A DNA stretch of 31,803 bases, taken from positions 3,035,867 through 3,067,669 of the forward strand of contig BFEA01000106.1 in NCBI GenBank assembly GCA_003427395.1, read 5' to 3'. Shown piece after piece: positions 1 to 9,697 of this stretch (position 1 is its first letter; the number at the start of each line of letters is the position of its first letter). Under the pieces are notes generated by a model, which worked only from the letters and a program-made list of their open reading frames with translations, did no database searches and was not told the DNA's origin. This stretch comes from Chara braunii. Lineage: Eukaryota; Streptophyta; Charophyceae; Charales; Characeae. A program made the position numbers and the translations under genes.

Positions 1-203
1 ATGGGGTGTTACCCTCCCTGAACCCCCACCCCCCATAAAAAAAAAAACCCCCCCCCCCCAGCAAAAAAAAAAAAAAAAACCGATCCTGCTCTCCGTGAAC
101 TCCATGAACTCCCATGTCGTGAACTCCGTGAACTCCATGACCGGTTTCCGTCCATAGACCCCGTGAACAGCGAACGGGGGTACGGCACTGCCCCCCCTGC
201 CTA
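1..203. repeat. Low-complexity A/C homopolymer tract with short GTGAACTCC-type repeats
   Basis: Homopolymer runs of A and C fill roughly positions 30-80. They are followed by short imperfect direct repeats of the form GTGAACTCC(A/G)TGAACTCC at about 95-140. No ORF or RNA gene is apparent. Confidence 0.6.
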
Positions 204-653
204 CTATTTTGAGCTGGGCTGGGCCGGAGAGAACCATCCGGCTGGACGTCCAGACCCAGTCTCTGCCTGGACATTCTCGACAGCTGGGAGGAGCCTGGAC
301 ATGGTAGCTTTGTAAAAACTACTAAGAAAAATTAAACACCATTCTTGCACCACTAACTGCAGGCAGAATTGTGGCTTGTAAGCCCCAGCCTTCAACCAGC
401 AGAGCTGCGGGGCAGGGACATCAAGATGCTGGCCGATGGCACAACCACAGCTAACATGCCAAGGGTTGGAGGTTGCTGACAAACACGAGTACTTTATCCA
501 AATATGTTTGCTGAGAACTGGGATGGCAGTAGTTCTTTTGCTTGACAGCAGGTTATTACCAACCTTGACGCGATCACCCTTCTTGTGAAGGTAGCATCTT
601 CTCCAGGATGTCACATACCACGTGAGTTGATTGAACATAGCCCCTGCCAACAT
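204..653 (-). CDS. Unrecognised 149-aa ORF, doubtful
   Basis: An uninterrupted minus-strand frame of 149 codons begins with ATG. The translation has a mixed composition with several Trp and Cys residues, and no family, signal peptide or membrane segment is recognised. No neighbouring exon, splice site or polyadenylation signal supports it. It could be an exon of a host gene, but a chance frame in repeat-rich DNA is just as likely. A transcript or a conserved homologue would be needed to accept it. Confidence 0.13.
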   Translation of the reverse strand: MLAGAMFNQLTWYVTSWRRCYLHKKGDRVKVGNNLLSSKRTTAIPVLSKHIWIKYSCLSATSNPWHVSCGCAIGQHLDVPAPQLCWLKAGAYKPQFCLQLVVQEWCLIFLSSFYKATMSRLLPAVENVQAETGSGRPAGWFSPAQPSSK

Positions 654-1171
654 TCACCGGAAAACCACAAAGCAACCTGAGAGAGAGGGACAAACACACA
701 GAGAGAGAGAAAGGGGGACAAGAGTGAGGGAGGACACTGAGATCCTTGCTTTCTTTTACATAATAATAAGGTTTTCTTCACTTTCTTTCCACAGGGTGGA
801 AAACTGCACAGCTTTATGATATCAAATTCCCTACTAGAGTACTACCTACGTTCCTGAGAACTCTCAAGCAAAAAAAAATTCATGTTTTCCGCTTCGACTA
901 AAAAAAGGTGGGCGATGTAAGCAAAATAACAAAAGACGGCATAACTCCCATAATAAATACCACGAAAAATATGAAGATAAACCACAATCAAGAATAGAGT
1001 GAAACTTTCACACCCTTGGTGATTACTCGAGTCCTCTCCGAACCGTACAAGATAGTCACCGGCCTGGTTCCCGCTCTTCGAGCCCTGGTATGTGCGCTGT
1101 TATTCGACACAATACTGGTTTACATTTGTGCCAGATTCCAGGGAAAGAGGAAAAAAAGGTTTCAATTTTCA

Positions 1172-1470
1172 AAAACAGAAGAATAGCGCAACTCCCTGCA
1201 GTTTCAAACCCCCTCCTTGCACAGACACAATCTAGCCCCAAAACAGAAGAATAGCGTAACTCCCTGCAGTTTCAAACCCACTCCTTGCATAGACACAATC
1301 TAGCCCCAAAACAGAAGAATAGCGTAACTCCCTGCAGTTTCAAACCCACTCCTTGCATAGACACAATCTAGCCCNACTCCTTGCATAGACACAATCTAGC
1401 CCCAAAACAGAAGAATAGCGTAACTCCCTGCAGTTTCAAACCCACTCCTTGCATAGACACAATCTAGCCC
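1172..1470. repeat. 68-bp tandem repeat, about 4.5 copies, with an internal N
   Basis: Units beginning AAAACAGAAGAATAGCG start at 1172, 1240 and 1308, an exact 68-bp period, and differ by only a few substitutions. A single N at 1375 interrupts the fourth unit, and the 27 bases on either side of it are identical, so the array length in this assembly is unreliable. The unit does not read as a protein repeat. Confidence 0.9.
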
Positions 1471-1800
1471 TGAAATCCATAACACAATTCCATCACAAAT
1501 TGATCACCAAGGTCATCACCAACACCAGAATCCATAACACACTGCCATCACAAAAGTCCTCACCAAACTTATCTCACCTAGACCAGATTGGCAGGCCATA
1601 GACTATTCTAGTGCCAAAGCCAAGGCAAACAGAATCTGTGTGTGTGTGTTCTCGTGCTCGCTATACAAAACTCCACACAAAAAAGCACGACTGTGCCAGA
1701 CTGTGTGTGTATGTCTGCGTTGTCATGTTCGCTATACACAACTCCACAGAAAAAAAAGGCACGACTGTGTGTGTTTTGGATTTTCGCCACAACAGCCCCT
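1471..1800. repeat. Diverged duplicated segments with TG-rich stretches
   Basis: Two imperfect copies beginning AATCCATAACACA lie at about 1474 and 1531. A second diverged pair of about 70-80 bp follows, from 1630 to 1775. Both members contain CGCTATACA(A/C)AACTCCACA and GCACGACTGTG and are flanked by TG-rich sequence. No gene is visible. Confidence 0.6.
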
Positions 1801-1989
1801 AATCCACCCAGATGAGTAGAGCCAAAATCGAAGCAGCTTTAGTTCTATTGCAGACAACAAAGCACACTGAGATGAGACATTCCAACAACAAACCCGTTTT
1901 ACCTCTATAGCAAGTAACAAGCAGCACAATAAATCCGTTGAAACTTGAAATCCCTTTATTTATTTATTATTATTATTTTTTCTTAACAG

Positions 1990-2156
1990 GTCCTTATGGC
2001 CCTGGCTCCATTTCCATTCTGGGGAGCATCAGTCCGGTTCATATTCCACCGGCAAGTCAGAATAAATATTACATCATGAAACACACTCAAGCTTCCTTCC
2101 GTCTGGCCGAAGGAACCCTGACCAGCATTGATTACTCCCGCATCATGGAGGATTGA
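1990..2156 (+). CDS. Possible 3'-terminal exon of an unrecognised host gene
   Basis: A pyrimidine-rich tract ending TTTTTTCTTAACAG (AG at 1988-1989) is a good plant-type 3' splice site. It is followed by an open frame of about 55 codons ending at TGA (2154-2156). The frame starts near GPYGPGSISILG and ends LTSIDYSRIMED. An AATAAA at 2220-2225 lies 64 bases after the stop, as expected for a polyadenylation signal. Acceptor, codon-like composition, stop and signal together suggest a genuine last exon. The frame can be extended upstream to an ATG at 1938, but that part reads through the pyrimidine tract and is probably intron. I do not recognise the protein and found no convincing upstream exon in the window. 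Confidence 0.4.
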
Positions 2157-2219
2157 CTGTCAGCTTGCCTTACTTCCACCTTTCCTCTCAGGTCCACTGC
2201 ATGAACCTGTCAGATAAAT

Positions 2220-2225
2220 AATAAA
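2220..2225 (+). promoter_or_regulatory. Candidate polyadenylation signal AATAAA
   Basis: AATAAA sits 64 bases downstream of the TGA of the candidate terminal exon at 1990-2156. It is the main contextual support for that exon. Confidence 0.35.
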
Positions 2226-2283
2226 GAGCAAGAAAGGTAAGAGAAGCTACGAAAGTTACAGTCCCGGAATTTGCCCTTCGATA

Positions 2284-2595
2284 TTATGTGACATGTGATG
2301 GATCTTGTCCTTCAGCTGGCTGCAATCTCTGTCTTCTCCACCCTGCTTCTGAGTTGTGCCAGTCTTTCCATCGTATGTGAGAGTCATTTATCTCTTCCAC
2401 TTTGCCCCTTGTGAGCCACACCTTAGTGAAGTTTGCCTTGATTCTTCTCTGTTGCTCTTCATCATCTGGCATTGATTGTCTCATCTTGTGCCACTTACAA
2501 AGGATCTCCGCCTGAATCAAAGTCCTTGTCTCCGCTGTTGAGCACATCGGTCCGGCACCGCACCAGGCGGCGCGGGACACTCCCAGCCGCGTCAC
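2284..2595 (-). CDS. Unrecognised 103-aa ORF or exon, charged C-terminal half
   Basis: The minus-strand frame encodes 103 residues. The second half is hydrophilic and helix-like, with several Trp and Arg/Lys/Glu residues (for example MPDDEEQQRRIKANF and RWKDWHNSEAGWRRQR), which looks more protein-like than most frames here. A consensus splice donor GTAAGT on the minus strand at about 2492-2497 interrupts it, so the coding structure, if any, may be spliced and in a different frame upstream. It converges on the candidate terminal exon at 1990-2156. No family recognised. Confidence 0.22.
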   Translation of the reverse strand: MTRLGVSRAAWCGAGPMCSTAETRTLIQAEILCKWHKMRQSMPDDEEQQRRIKANFTKVWLTRGKVEEINDSHIRWKDWHNSEAGWRRQRLQPAEGQDPSHVT

Positions 2596-4167
2596 GCAGG
2601 AGTTGGTTTAGATCCTTCGTCGCGAATATACATGGAGCTTCCGCAAGTCGCTACGGCCGAGTGCACCAGCCATACCTCCCACGAGCCCCTACAACACTTA
2701 CCTCCACCTTACGGGAGTTGTCACCTCCCTTCGGTGGGCGTATCCCCGCTGATCTACCAGTCCACAGTACGGAAAATGATCAGTTGCAATCGTAGAGGTG
2801 GACCAGCCGAGGGCATTTCTCGCTCGCTGTAGCATAGGAGGTACGCGCCGTATTACGCCTCTGTCGAACCCGTACGCAAACCGACATCTTGGGGGGCTGA
2901 GGTCCCAAGCGCGACTCGTCGGCGGTCGACTAGGACGCATCCCACACGCCACGCGCACACCACTATAAAGAACATAAAAGTAAACACACACACACACATG
3001 TACGTATACGTATACAGAACGACACTGAACAAACAACGCGACAACACTCCTAGTCCCGTAGTAGCCATCCCAGAACTTTCCGTTGCAGAAATCGGATAGG
3101 CGTTGCGCGCAAGGCTTAGTATAAAACCGCGTGGACGCAGGGCTAACTCATACCGACTCGCAATGCAAGCGTATGCAAGTGGTCGCAATGATGGCGTACT
3201 ATGTAGTACCCATACTCATGCTTCTCGAGGGTCTCATTCGACACTCGAGTGTCGGTTGACACGCACCTTGAGGGTTAATCTCTCGACGCTGGACAACCAC
3301 CAAATGGAGTTGAGAACCACACCCTCTTCTGCACCCTGCGGAGAGTGGGTGGTACACACGTTCATACCTGTGGTGGCAATCGTCTCTTATTGCCCTGGAG
3401 ACCAGCCCCTTTATCTAGGGTCTGGAAAGAAGTCAAGGGGTTTGACTTTGACGGTTGCCACGGACTACAACGTCCAACCATAGAAACTCTAAAAAGCAAA
3501 GGATAAGAGGGGATCTCCTTTTTCTCTCAAACGCACGATCTGTTTAACCCCTACGCGTGGTCCAGTAGGCCGTGCGAAACACTCAAGACATATATATATC
3601 ACACAAATATAGAGGGTTATTAATATAGGACAATCACTTCTCACAGTCACAGTGGGACTCCTCTCAGCCATATATATATGCATGTGAGCACATGCAGTTA
3701 AATCCAAAGTCCGAATCGCCAAAACATACCTGCAATCACATCAAAGATCCAACCAAAAAGTCCATAAAATACTCAGTATCTTTGTTAAATGGCCGTTCAA
3801 TAAAGTCCGGGTAAAAACACAATGAAACAGGTCAAACCACAAGGCTAAAACCTTTAGGTTGAGTGGCAAAAGTGGATTGGAGTTGAATCGTAAACCGACA
3901 AATCGGCAACCGACCTGTTATCAGTGACAACAAAAAATGATCCTCGTAGGATCAAGCTGAATCTAATCCTGATCCTGAATCGGAACAATCAAGAGGACCT
4001 GTAACACAAGACAGGCCAACCCCCAGGTTAGATCTATAAGTCAATGGAGAATAATCTCCACACCACGATCTCACCAAAATCGTTTTACTTAACTAAGCCT
4101 GAATCTACCTCTAAGCTAGTGCCCAAAGCAAAGGTAGACTGATGGCAGAATCTCCCTTATTCAGGTT
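2596..4167. other. No gene recognised; probably leader of a minus-strand retroelement on the right
   Basis: The left part (2600-3480) is GC-richer and contains an AC-dinucleotide run (about 2986-2998) followed by TACGTATACGTATAC. The right part (3500-4167) is AT-rich with short TA runs near 3590 and 3670. ORFs of up to 126 codons here resemble no family and overlap in several frames. If the primer-site-like sequence at 4168-4185 is correct, 3500-4167 would be the 5' untranslated leader of that minus-strand element. Confidence 0.4.
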
Positions 4168-4185
4168 GGATCGCCAGAATCGCCA
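4168..4185 (-). other. Candidate primer-binding site of a minus-strand LTR element
   Basis: Read on the minus strand the sequence is TGGCGATTCTGGCGATCC. It starts with TGG, as expected for a tRNA 3'-CCA complement, and resembles the TGGCGA-type sites of some plant Ty3/gypsy lineages. The bases just before it on the minus strand end in TGACA, giving an LTR terminus in CA two bases upstream. The exact tRNA was not identified. Confidence 0.35.
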
Positions 4186-4224
4186 CCTGTCAAAATATAA
4201 TCTATCTCCTTTAAACTGAGAACA

Positions 4225-4550
4225 TTTCAACAACGCTTCCTATAGGAAAAGTCTCTTTCCAAAATTTATATCAACCCGAATATGAAAACAGAAATAGCCT
4301 TCAACTTTCCAAAGTCCAAATTTTGTCTAAGTCCCTGAATTAGCAAAAATTTGGGCAACACTCCCTTTAGAAAGGGGACTTCCCAGATTTCTACTAAGCC
4401 ATATATATAATTTAGACAACTTGAACTTTGAAAGTCAAAATTTGAATAACTCGTTGGACTTGCAGAAATTTCGGCAGCGCTTCCCGTATAGAAAGTAGCT
4501 TACCAAAATTTATACAAAGCCAAGTATAACAAATGATCTCAGAAAATGCA
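4225..4550. repeat. Three diverged about 115-bp tandem units, two with a central palindrome
   Basis: Each unit has the order GA(A/G)..TTTC/ACTTT, AAATTT, a CTTCC/CTCCC block, CAAAATTTATA or CAGATTTCTAC, then AGCCA or ACCCG. The first two carry different local palindromes at the equivalent place: TTCCTATAGGAA in the first, CCCTTT-AG-AAAGGG in the second. The third is weaker. Confidence 0.5.
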
Positions 4551-4903
4551 GAAATTGACCTAAGTAAAAATAAAGTTAGCTAAGAAAATGCAGGAATTGA
4601 ACTAACTCCTATCGCTCTAGCACGTGGCGAGCAACTAAAGCAACTACCTATCAAACTGAAACTCATACTAAGTAGAGGCCTCACTCAGCCACATGCAGGC
4701 CAAACCACAATGGTAAGTACTCTCACCAGCCCCAGGGTTACACCTTGTCAAACAATAGTTCATAATCTTTCATGAGTTGTCCTTTTATACCCAGCTTACA
4801 TAAGGCATAAAGTCAGGCCACCCAAACTTATGGGACATGCCTAACTTAGCCATTGAGTATACACAACACAGAGGGCACAACTACTTCTCTTCTTTGGGCA
4901 TGT

Positions 4904-4921
4904 GACTAGGCCACCCTAGTC
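4904..4921. repeat. Hairpin resembling an empty version of the array module
   Basis: GACTAGG and CCTAGTC form a perfect 7-bp stem around the four bases CCAC. It lies between the first two array modules and has the same CCACCC start but lacks the AAACTTATGGGACATG part. It could be a deletion derivative or an unfilled site. Confidence 0.5.
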
Positions 4922-4992
4922 GCCCTGAACTGTTTAAGTATCCCAACTTCATATAATTATCTGGACTTAATCTTATAAGGCAGCATGTCTTG

Positions 4993-5094
4993 CCTGCCCC
5001 TTCTTACCTCAGGTTTATTCTTAATTGATACCGATAAACTTAGTTCGAGGTCCAGCCTGCCCCTTCTTACCTCAGGTTTATTCTTAATTGATAC
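4993..5094. repeat. 38-bp direct repeat, offset 63 bp
   Basis: The block starting GCCTGCCCCTTCTTACC and ending TTCTTAATTGATAC occurs twice, the starts 63 bp apart, with no mismatch seen over about 38 bases. Confidence 0.8.
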
Positions 5095-5869
5095 TTTCTT
5101 CAGTTATGATAAGCTATAGTCAGGACCACCCAAACTTATGGAACACTGTCTGACTAGCCAGTTCATAGATAGAAGAGTAATAGAATATAGTCAAATTATA
5201 GCCTTCGGGTTCTAATCATGTGCCACCCAAACTTAGGGAACATGTCTGGTCCTCCGTCTGATTCGTTCCTCTCTGATTCAACTTGTGCGTGGCATGGGGT
5301 CAAGGCCACCCAAACTTATGGGACATGCCTTGTCCTCAACCGAAACTCCCTCAGAAATAAAGCGAGAAGAGGTTGAGCCACCCAAACTTATGGGACATGC
5401 TCAGACCTCTTCGTTCAGAACCAAAAAAACAAAAGAACCCAATTCAAACAAGGCAACCAAGCCACCCAAACTTATGGGACATGCTTGGCTCCTGAAAAGT
5501 CAACCACAGACAACCCTCGCAAGTCAGAGCAATCAGACCACCCAAACTTATGGGACATGTCTGACTCTCCAAGCAATTCAAAACTAAGCACAGTACCGGG
5601 TCTCCCCAAACTTATGGGGACTTCCTAGCCTTAAATGACCCAGCCCAACATCAGACAAAATTGTCCTCCTCCCAGCCTCCCCCCTGATGCACCCCTTTTG
5701 TTTCACAATCTGCTTTCAAACAATCAACGAAGCTGAAACTGAGATTACACATGTATTCCTTTATTTAAGTCTGGTTTATATCCTAAAGTCAAACCAAAAG
5801 TCAAAGTAAAATACATGCAGTATGCTCAGTCAAACATAGCAAGATGTACAGATAGGGGTTATAACTGGG

Positions 5870-5881
5870 TTTATAGAGGGA
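5870..5881 (-). promoter_or_regulatory. Candidate TATA box for the minus-strand LTR
   Basis: On the minus strand the sequence reads CCTCTATAAACC. A second TATA-like word (GGATATAAACC) lies at 5769-5777. Either would start a minus-strand transcript running through the hairpin array toward 4189. Motif only; no further promoter evidence. Confidence 0.3.
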
Positions 5882-6640
5882 GTCAAAAAATTACCACTCA
5901 ATTCCTTGCCTCCAGAACTCCTCCTGAATTCCGGCAAAGCTCCCGCAATCGGTGGGAGGACTCCCCACAGAGTCTTGCCGCGGACCTACGGGTTGCAATC
6001 CCGCCTGCCGCCTTCCTCTCAGACCCACAGACCAGACTCGGAGTAAGAAGGACAGAAGGAGACAACTTAAGACTCTTAGATACAAGAATGGTGCACTCAG
6101 ACTTGCAGAAGAGGGCCTTGAAACCTTCAGTCACCTGAGGGCCCCGCAATGGCAGCCGAAGTGCGTCGTAGTCTGGTCAAACGGAAGCCAGCCTTCAACC
6201 GTTGACTCCTTGACGACCCTTCAGTTCGCCGCAATAGACCCTTGTCAATGACCTCTGCTATCCGCAAGCTTCAAAGTCTGAACCGCCTCGGCCACAACTC
6301 AAGACACGGGCCGTGGGTACAAAACACAGCCTTCCCCTTCCATGTAGTAGAGCCACACCGCAGCCTGTCCAACTATGAAAGTGCGGCATTCCAGCCAATA
6401 GGTAGACCTACAACTCCGTGGTTGTCTTGTCACCGCACAGGTTGGTCGAACGAGGGGCGCGTCGGCCAGCAACCAAGACTGCAGTCTCGACAACCCTCTT
6501 CTTCGGTTGACAGATAGGCAGCACGTTGGGCATCAGGTAAGCCTTCAAGCTCTATAGCTTGTCCCCCTTCTTACTGCCTCTAACCAAAGGGAAGAACAAC
6601 TTACTGGCCCGCAGGTAAGCCTCCGTCCCCCCAATGGCTC
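5882..6640. other. No gene recognised; possible U3 of the minus-strand LTR
   Basis: GC content rises and there are no convincing coding frames; ORFs of up to 107 codons overlap in three frames. No primer site, polypurine tract or conserved protein is visible. Confidence 0.35.
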
Positions 6641-7262
6641 GTCGCTCGGTTTTAGCAGAGTGCCCGCTACTTCAGCCAGCGAGCAAGTATGCCATCTGTG
6701 GCCCGGCCCTCGCTACCTTCCTGTTCACTTCGCCAATCAGTCTTCTTTGAAGTACGTGCACTCTATCTTCCTCACTTCCTCCTTATTTACTAATCTACCT
6801 CAAAAACTAACTTCCTATCTGAATTCGCCCTTCCTCAAAACCCCCCATTTCGAATCTTTCTCCGTCCGATTCCATTAAGGAACGGGCAAGATATTCACTC
6901 CTTACTCCCATCTCTTCTCTTCCGCCATATCTCCGCGCGGCCCGTTTCTCAACTAACTTTTCTTTTACTAATCCTCATCTAACTCTAACCTCCTAATCAA
7001 AGTCGCCGCCCTCAAAAAAACCCCGAATTGTTTCTTTTCTTGGCCGATACCATCGAGAAACGACTGAGTTTTGCGATAATCATTCTCTCCCATATCTGCC
7101 ATTGTTCCTACTCCGCGCACATCATTTTTCACCTAGCGCCTATCCTACTACCTCTTTGCTCAAGCTGATTGCATATTCGGACTCGCCTATCTCAAAACCC
7201 CCCAAAACGCATCTTGGTTCGCCCGATTCCGTCAAGGATCGAGCGAACTATAAAGTTTCCAA
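6640..7262. repeat. CT-rich diverged tandem repeats of about 180 bp, three copies
   Basis: Related blocks at about 6826-6900, 7006-7085 and 7182-7260 share the order CTCAAAA(C)CCCC, a TTTC/TTGG stretch, (G/C)CCGAT(T/A)CC(A/G)T and a GAACGGGC/GAAACGAC/GATCGAGC ending. The spacing is about 180 bp. The pyrimidine bias creates long open frames by lack of stops. Confidence 0.45.
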
Positions 7263-9189
7263 CCCGCCATGTCTACTCCCTCCCCCATCACTGTTTGTGA
7301 GTGGATCTGGCGCAAATCGCGCCCAGGTGCACTCCCCTTTTCTCCACTACCTTTTCCTCACCCTCCGCCCCTCACTCAGTTCGTCGCTGCCTTCCTCAAC
7401 CCGACAGCGCTCCGCTGTCTGGCACTCCGCTCCCTCTCTTGTTGCTGCCCGTTACCCGCTGCTAGTCTCCTCCGCTACCCGTTCCGCTTCGACCTCAACT
7501 CTCCTCGCCCAGACAGCGCCCCACATTGGCCCGCCCGTCGACCCTGTCTCAGCGTTCCGCCCCGTTGCTGCACAGCGCCGCCCGACCAGCCTCACTGCCT
7601 GTCGCTCCCAGTCACTAGCACTGTTGTGTCTGTCTACCCCGCTCCGCCGGCCTCGTTCCCTGCCCGCGGATCGGACTATATCAGTAACACGGCCTGCCCA
7701 GCAAACAGTTCGTGATTTTGGGTCGCTGTGGTCCTCCGCCGACCTCTTCTGGTCGTACGGCTCAGGCTGAGCCCCCTGGCCGAGCGAAAAGACACTCCAG
7801 CAGATATCGCCCCGGCTAGTGGGTGCAGCTCCCGCATGTTCCCTCGTTGGAGGCTTGAGCACGGATGTGGCTGCTACGTAGGTCCCCAAAACACTGTAAC
7901 GGGGTAACTTCGGCGCGATCACGAAACCAGCCCACGACCACACTCCAGGCCACCCTGTAAATACAACACACCCCCACCCGACCTCACCGGACCCAGAACG
8001 TGGGCTATGTACCGTCCACATTGTCGGCCCCTTTTTACCTCCGGTGCAATTACGAACTAAGTCCCTGACGGCGCCGTGGCTTTTCCCTGCTACGGCGTAA
8101 TAGCGGACTTTCGCCAGCATCCTGAACCTGCGACCCATCGGTCGAGGTGCGCACTCAAGGTCCTTGATTGCCGTGACGGCCATAAAACCCGACGTCACGT
8201 CTGAATCAGGAAGCCATCGGGGCCTAAAGATAAAAATAATATGACAAAATATAGTTAGGGCTTTTAATCGCAAGAATATGACGACGAGGGAAAAAGGGAC
8301 CACTAATACCGCCCTGACCACGCCGACGGCAAACCCAAGGGGGGATAACCCCGCCATGCCCTCAACCCCTTGGCCTCCCTTGTACTACTCTAATAACCGC
8401 GCCTCGCCGCCGCTCGATCTCGATCCTTGAATCTCTCAAATAGAAGTCCGACACCGTAACTAATAGTGCTAGGCCCAAGTCCGGGTCTAGCTCTGACGAA
8501 CGCCTAAACAAATGGACATCGCGCGGCGCGCGGGTCTACCGAAAACACTTCAAAGCCTCCTTGTTGTCGATGTCGTTCTCCGCGCGTGCGCATGGGTCAC
8601 AAGCAAGCACATCAATCACCGAGACATAATCTTTTTAATCCTAACTTAATCAAAAAATAAAAAAAAACGGTCGGCGATCACACCGACTCTCCAATCATCA
8701 ACAATTGAAAAGATCACGCGCGCCTCAATTCCACACGTCCACACACTCTTTATTCTAGTCAACCATCAACCGCATAGACAACGGACACTGCCGCGGCCCG
8801 CGCGGTATATTCAAACTTTAAACTAAACTTACTTTCTGTCGCTTGCAAAAACCAGGGTGGATACCCTTGTAAGGGTATTCGCCCCAACACCGCCTATACC
8901 TTCTCCCTTGGAGTTGAGAGTCCCTCAATGTTTCTACAACACCTTTCCCTCCAGCTGGACCACAGCGTTACCTTTCTGATCATTCCAAACCATGTGTTCT
9001 CTGTCTTGTGGAATTGAGCTGGGATGTTACTCCACAAAAGGAGTTGGATGGGGTGTTCAGAGAGGGGAGTCGAGAAGAGGGAATCCCAGAGATCCGAGGC
9101 CCTCGCCCATTATTTGGTCACATCTCTGCATCGTATCAGGCAATGTAGGATATCTTCTGATTCATAATCTTGCAACGGTTTCATAATCT
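7263..9189. other. GC-rich repeat DNA without a recognisable gene
   Basis: A 301-codon minus-strand frame (7452-8357) and a 222-codon plus-strand frame (7102-7770) overlap here, but neither translation looks like a protein. The region ends with a hairpin-rich stretch at 8851-8890 and two 19-bp direct repeats TTCATAATCTTG(C/A)AACGGT just before the LTR at 9190. It may be further degenerate LTR sequence, but no termini are seen. Confidence 0.4.
8861..8878. repeat. Hairpin ATACCCTT-GT-AAGGGTAT
   Basis: A perfect 8-bp inverted repeat within CAGGGTGGATACCC...GGGTATTCGCCCC. Closely similar words occur at 18938-18965, which suggests both mark termini of the same repeat family. Confidence 0.5.
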
Positions 9190-9467
9190 TGAAACGGTTT
9201 TCACCTTTTTGCAGTCACGGATGCTGGCACTAGAGTTCGATCCCTGAACCTTACCTTGCCCATGTACAATATCGAGTTGACCCCCGAGTGTTTGAACCCG
9301 TAAGTCTGTGTAGTTGTAGGGGTTCGATCTGTAGATCTGATGAGTAGGGGTCACAGCCTTGTAGAGGTCGCAGCTGTAGGTGTTCTGAGAGGTCAAGGTC
9401 GTAGCTGCTACAGTCCTGAAAGGTCAAGGTCGTGGCTGGTACAGTGTTTGAAAGGCCAAGACCACAG

Positions 9468-9488
9468 ACTTTCGGAAGGTCCGAAAGT
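9468..9488. repeat. U3 hairpin ACTTTCGGA-AGG-TCCGAAAGT
   Basis: A perfect 9-bp inverted repeat with a 3-base loop. The homologous place in the LTR at 29025 (29307-29325) also forms a hairpin, but with different stem bases (CTTCCGG and CCGGAAG). Confidence 0.7.
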
Positions 9489-9690
9489 GGCCTTTCGAAG
9501 TTGGCTCCCGTTTAGACAGAGGCTAGTGGGCAAGTGGTGAGCTCAACTGCGTTACATCGGCAATGTGACTGCATCGAGTTGGCAGTGCAAACCCATGCAG
9601 TCAGCGGCAGTCCTAGTCCAGTCAAGCAAGTACCGTGTGGGACTGTGTGCACCAGGGGAAGGAAAGGGGCAGACCAGCGACCAGCAAAAG

Positions 9691-9697
9691 TATAAAT
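9691..9697 (+). promoter_or_regulatory. LTR TATA box (TATAAAT)
   Basis: TATAAAT lies about 26 bp before an ATTCATTC run. The same arrangement occurs at 29830 (TATAAATA) and 21150 (TATAAAAG), which supports a functional core promoter at the U3/R boundary. Confidence 0.6.

Larger units (their letters stand above)
4812..5622. repeat. Array of eight hairpin modules with constant AAACTTAT loop and variable paired stems
   Basis: The core CCACCCAAACTTATGGGACATG recurs at about 4818, 5126, 5223, 5306, 5378, 5462 and 5538, with a shortened form at 5603. Spacing is 63-97 bp apart from the first gap. CCC and GGG pair around the AAACTTAT loop. Outside an unpaired CA/ACAT internal loop the flanks pair with sequences that differ between copies: CAAGGC with GCCTTG (5301/5327), CCAAGC with GCTTGG (5457/5483), TCAGAC with GTCTGA (5533/5559), and a 13-bp stem starting GAAGAGG and closing CCTCTTC with one bulged A (5366/5399). 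The 4812, 5119, 5217 and 5603 copies pair less perfectly. Loop conservation with compensatory stem change points to a structured element. Function is unknown. Confidence 0.85.
4189..6520 (-). mobile_element. Probable LTR of a minus-strand retroelement (outer boundary uncertain)
   Basis: The plus-strand sequence at 4189 begins TGTCAAAATA, the complement of an LTR end in ...TTTTGACA, next to the candidate primer-binding site. Moving right there are diverged tandem repeats (4225-4545), a duplicated 38-bp segment (4993-5093), the hairpin array (4812-5622) and minus-strand TATA-like sequences (5769-5777 and 5870-5881). The hairpin array would therefore lie in the transcribed R-U5 part. A TGACA at about 6508 is one possible outer terminus, but the second LTR is not in the window, so the boundary is a guess. 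Confidence 0.33.

Noticed and set aside
5285-5587. 100-aa ORF with repeated PPKLMGHA
   Set aside because: The peptide repeat simply translates the DNA hairpin core. The frame changes at the next repeat (76-bp spacing) and the rest is low-complexity.
4812-5622. CRISPR-like array (22-bp repeat, 50-75-bp spacers)
   Set aside because: The context is a eukaryotic retroelement-rich genome, there are no cas genes, spacing is irregular, and the spacer edges pair with each other across the repeat, which CRISPR spacers do not do.
7102-7770. 222-aa plus-strand ORF rich in Ser, Pro and Leu
   Set aside because: Produced by CT-rich diverged tandem repeats that lack stop codons.
7452-8357. 301-aa minus-strand ORF
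   Set aside because: The longest frame in its area, but it overlaps GC-rich repeat DNA, has a non-protein-like composition, no recognisable motif and an overlapping long frame on the other strand.
9229-9245. B-box-like GTTCGATCC words in the LTRs (also near 29071 and 9327)
   Set aside because: No A box or tRNA fold nearby; short chance-level match within LTR sequence.
9337-9360. CTGATGAG on the plus strand as a possible hammerhead
   Set aside because: No GAAA at the right distance and no closing stem II.
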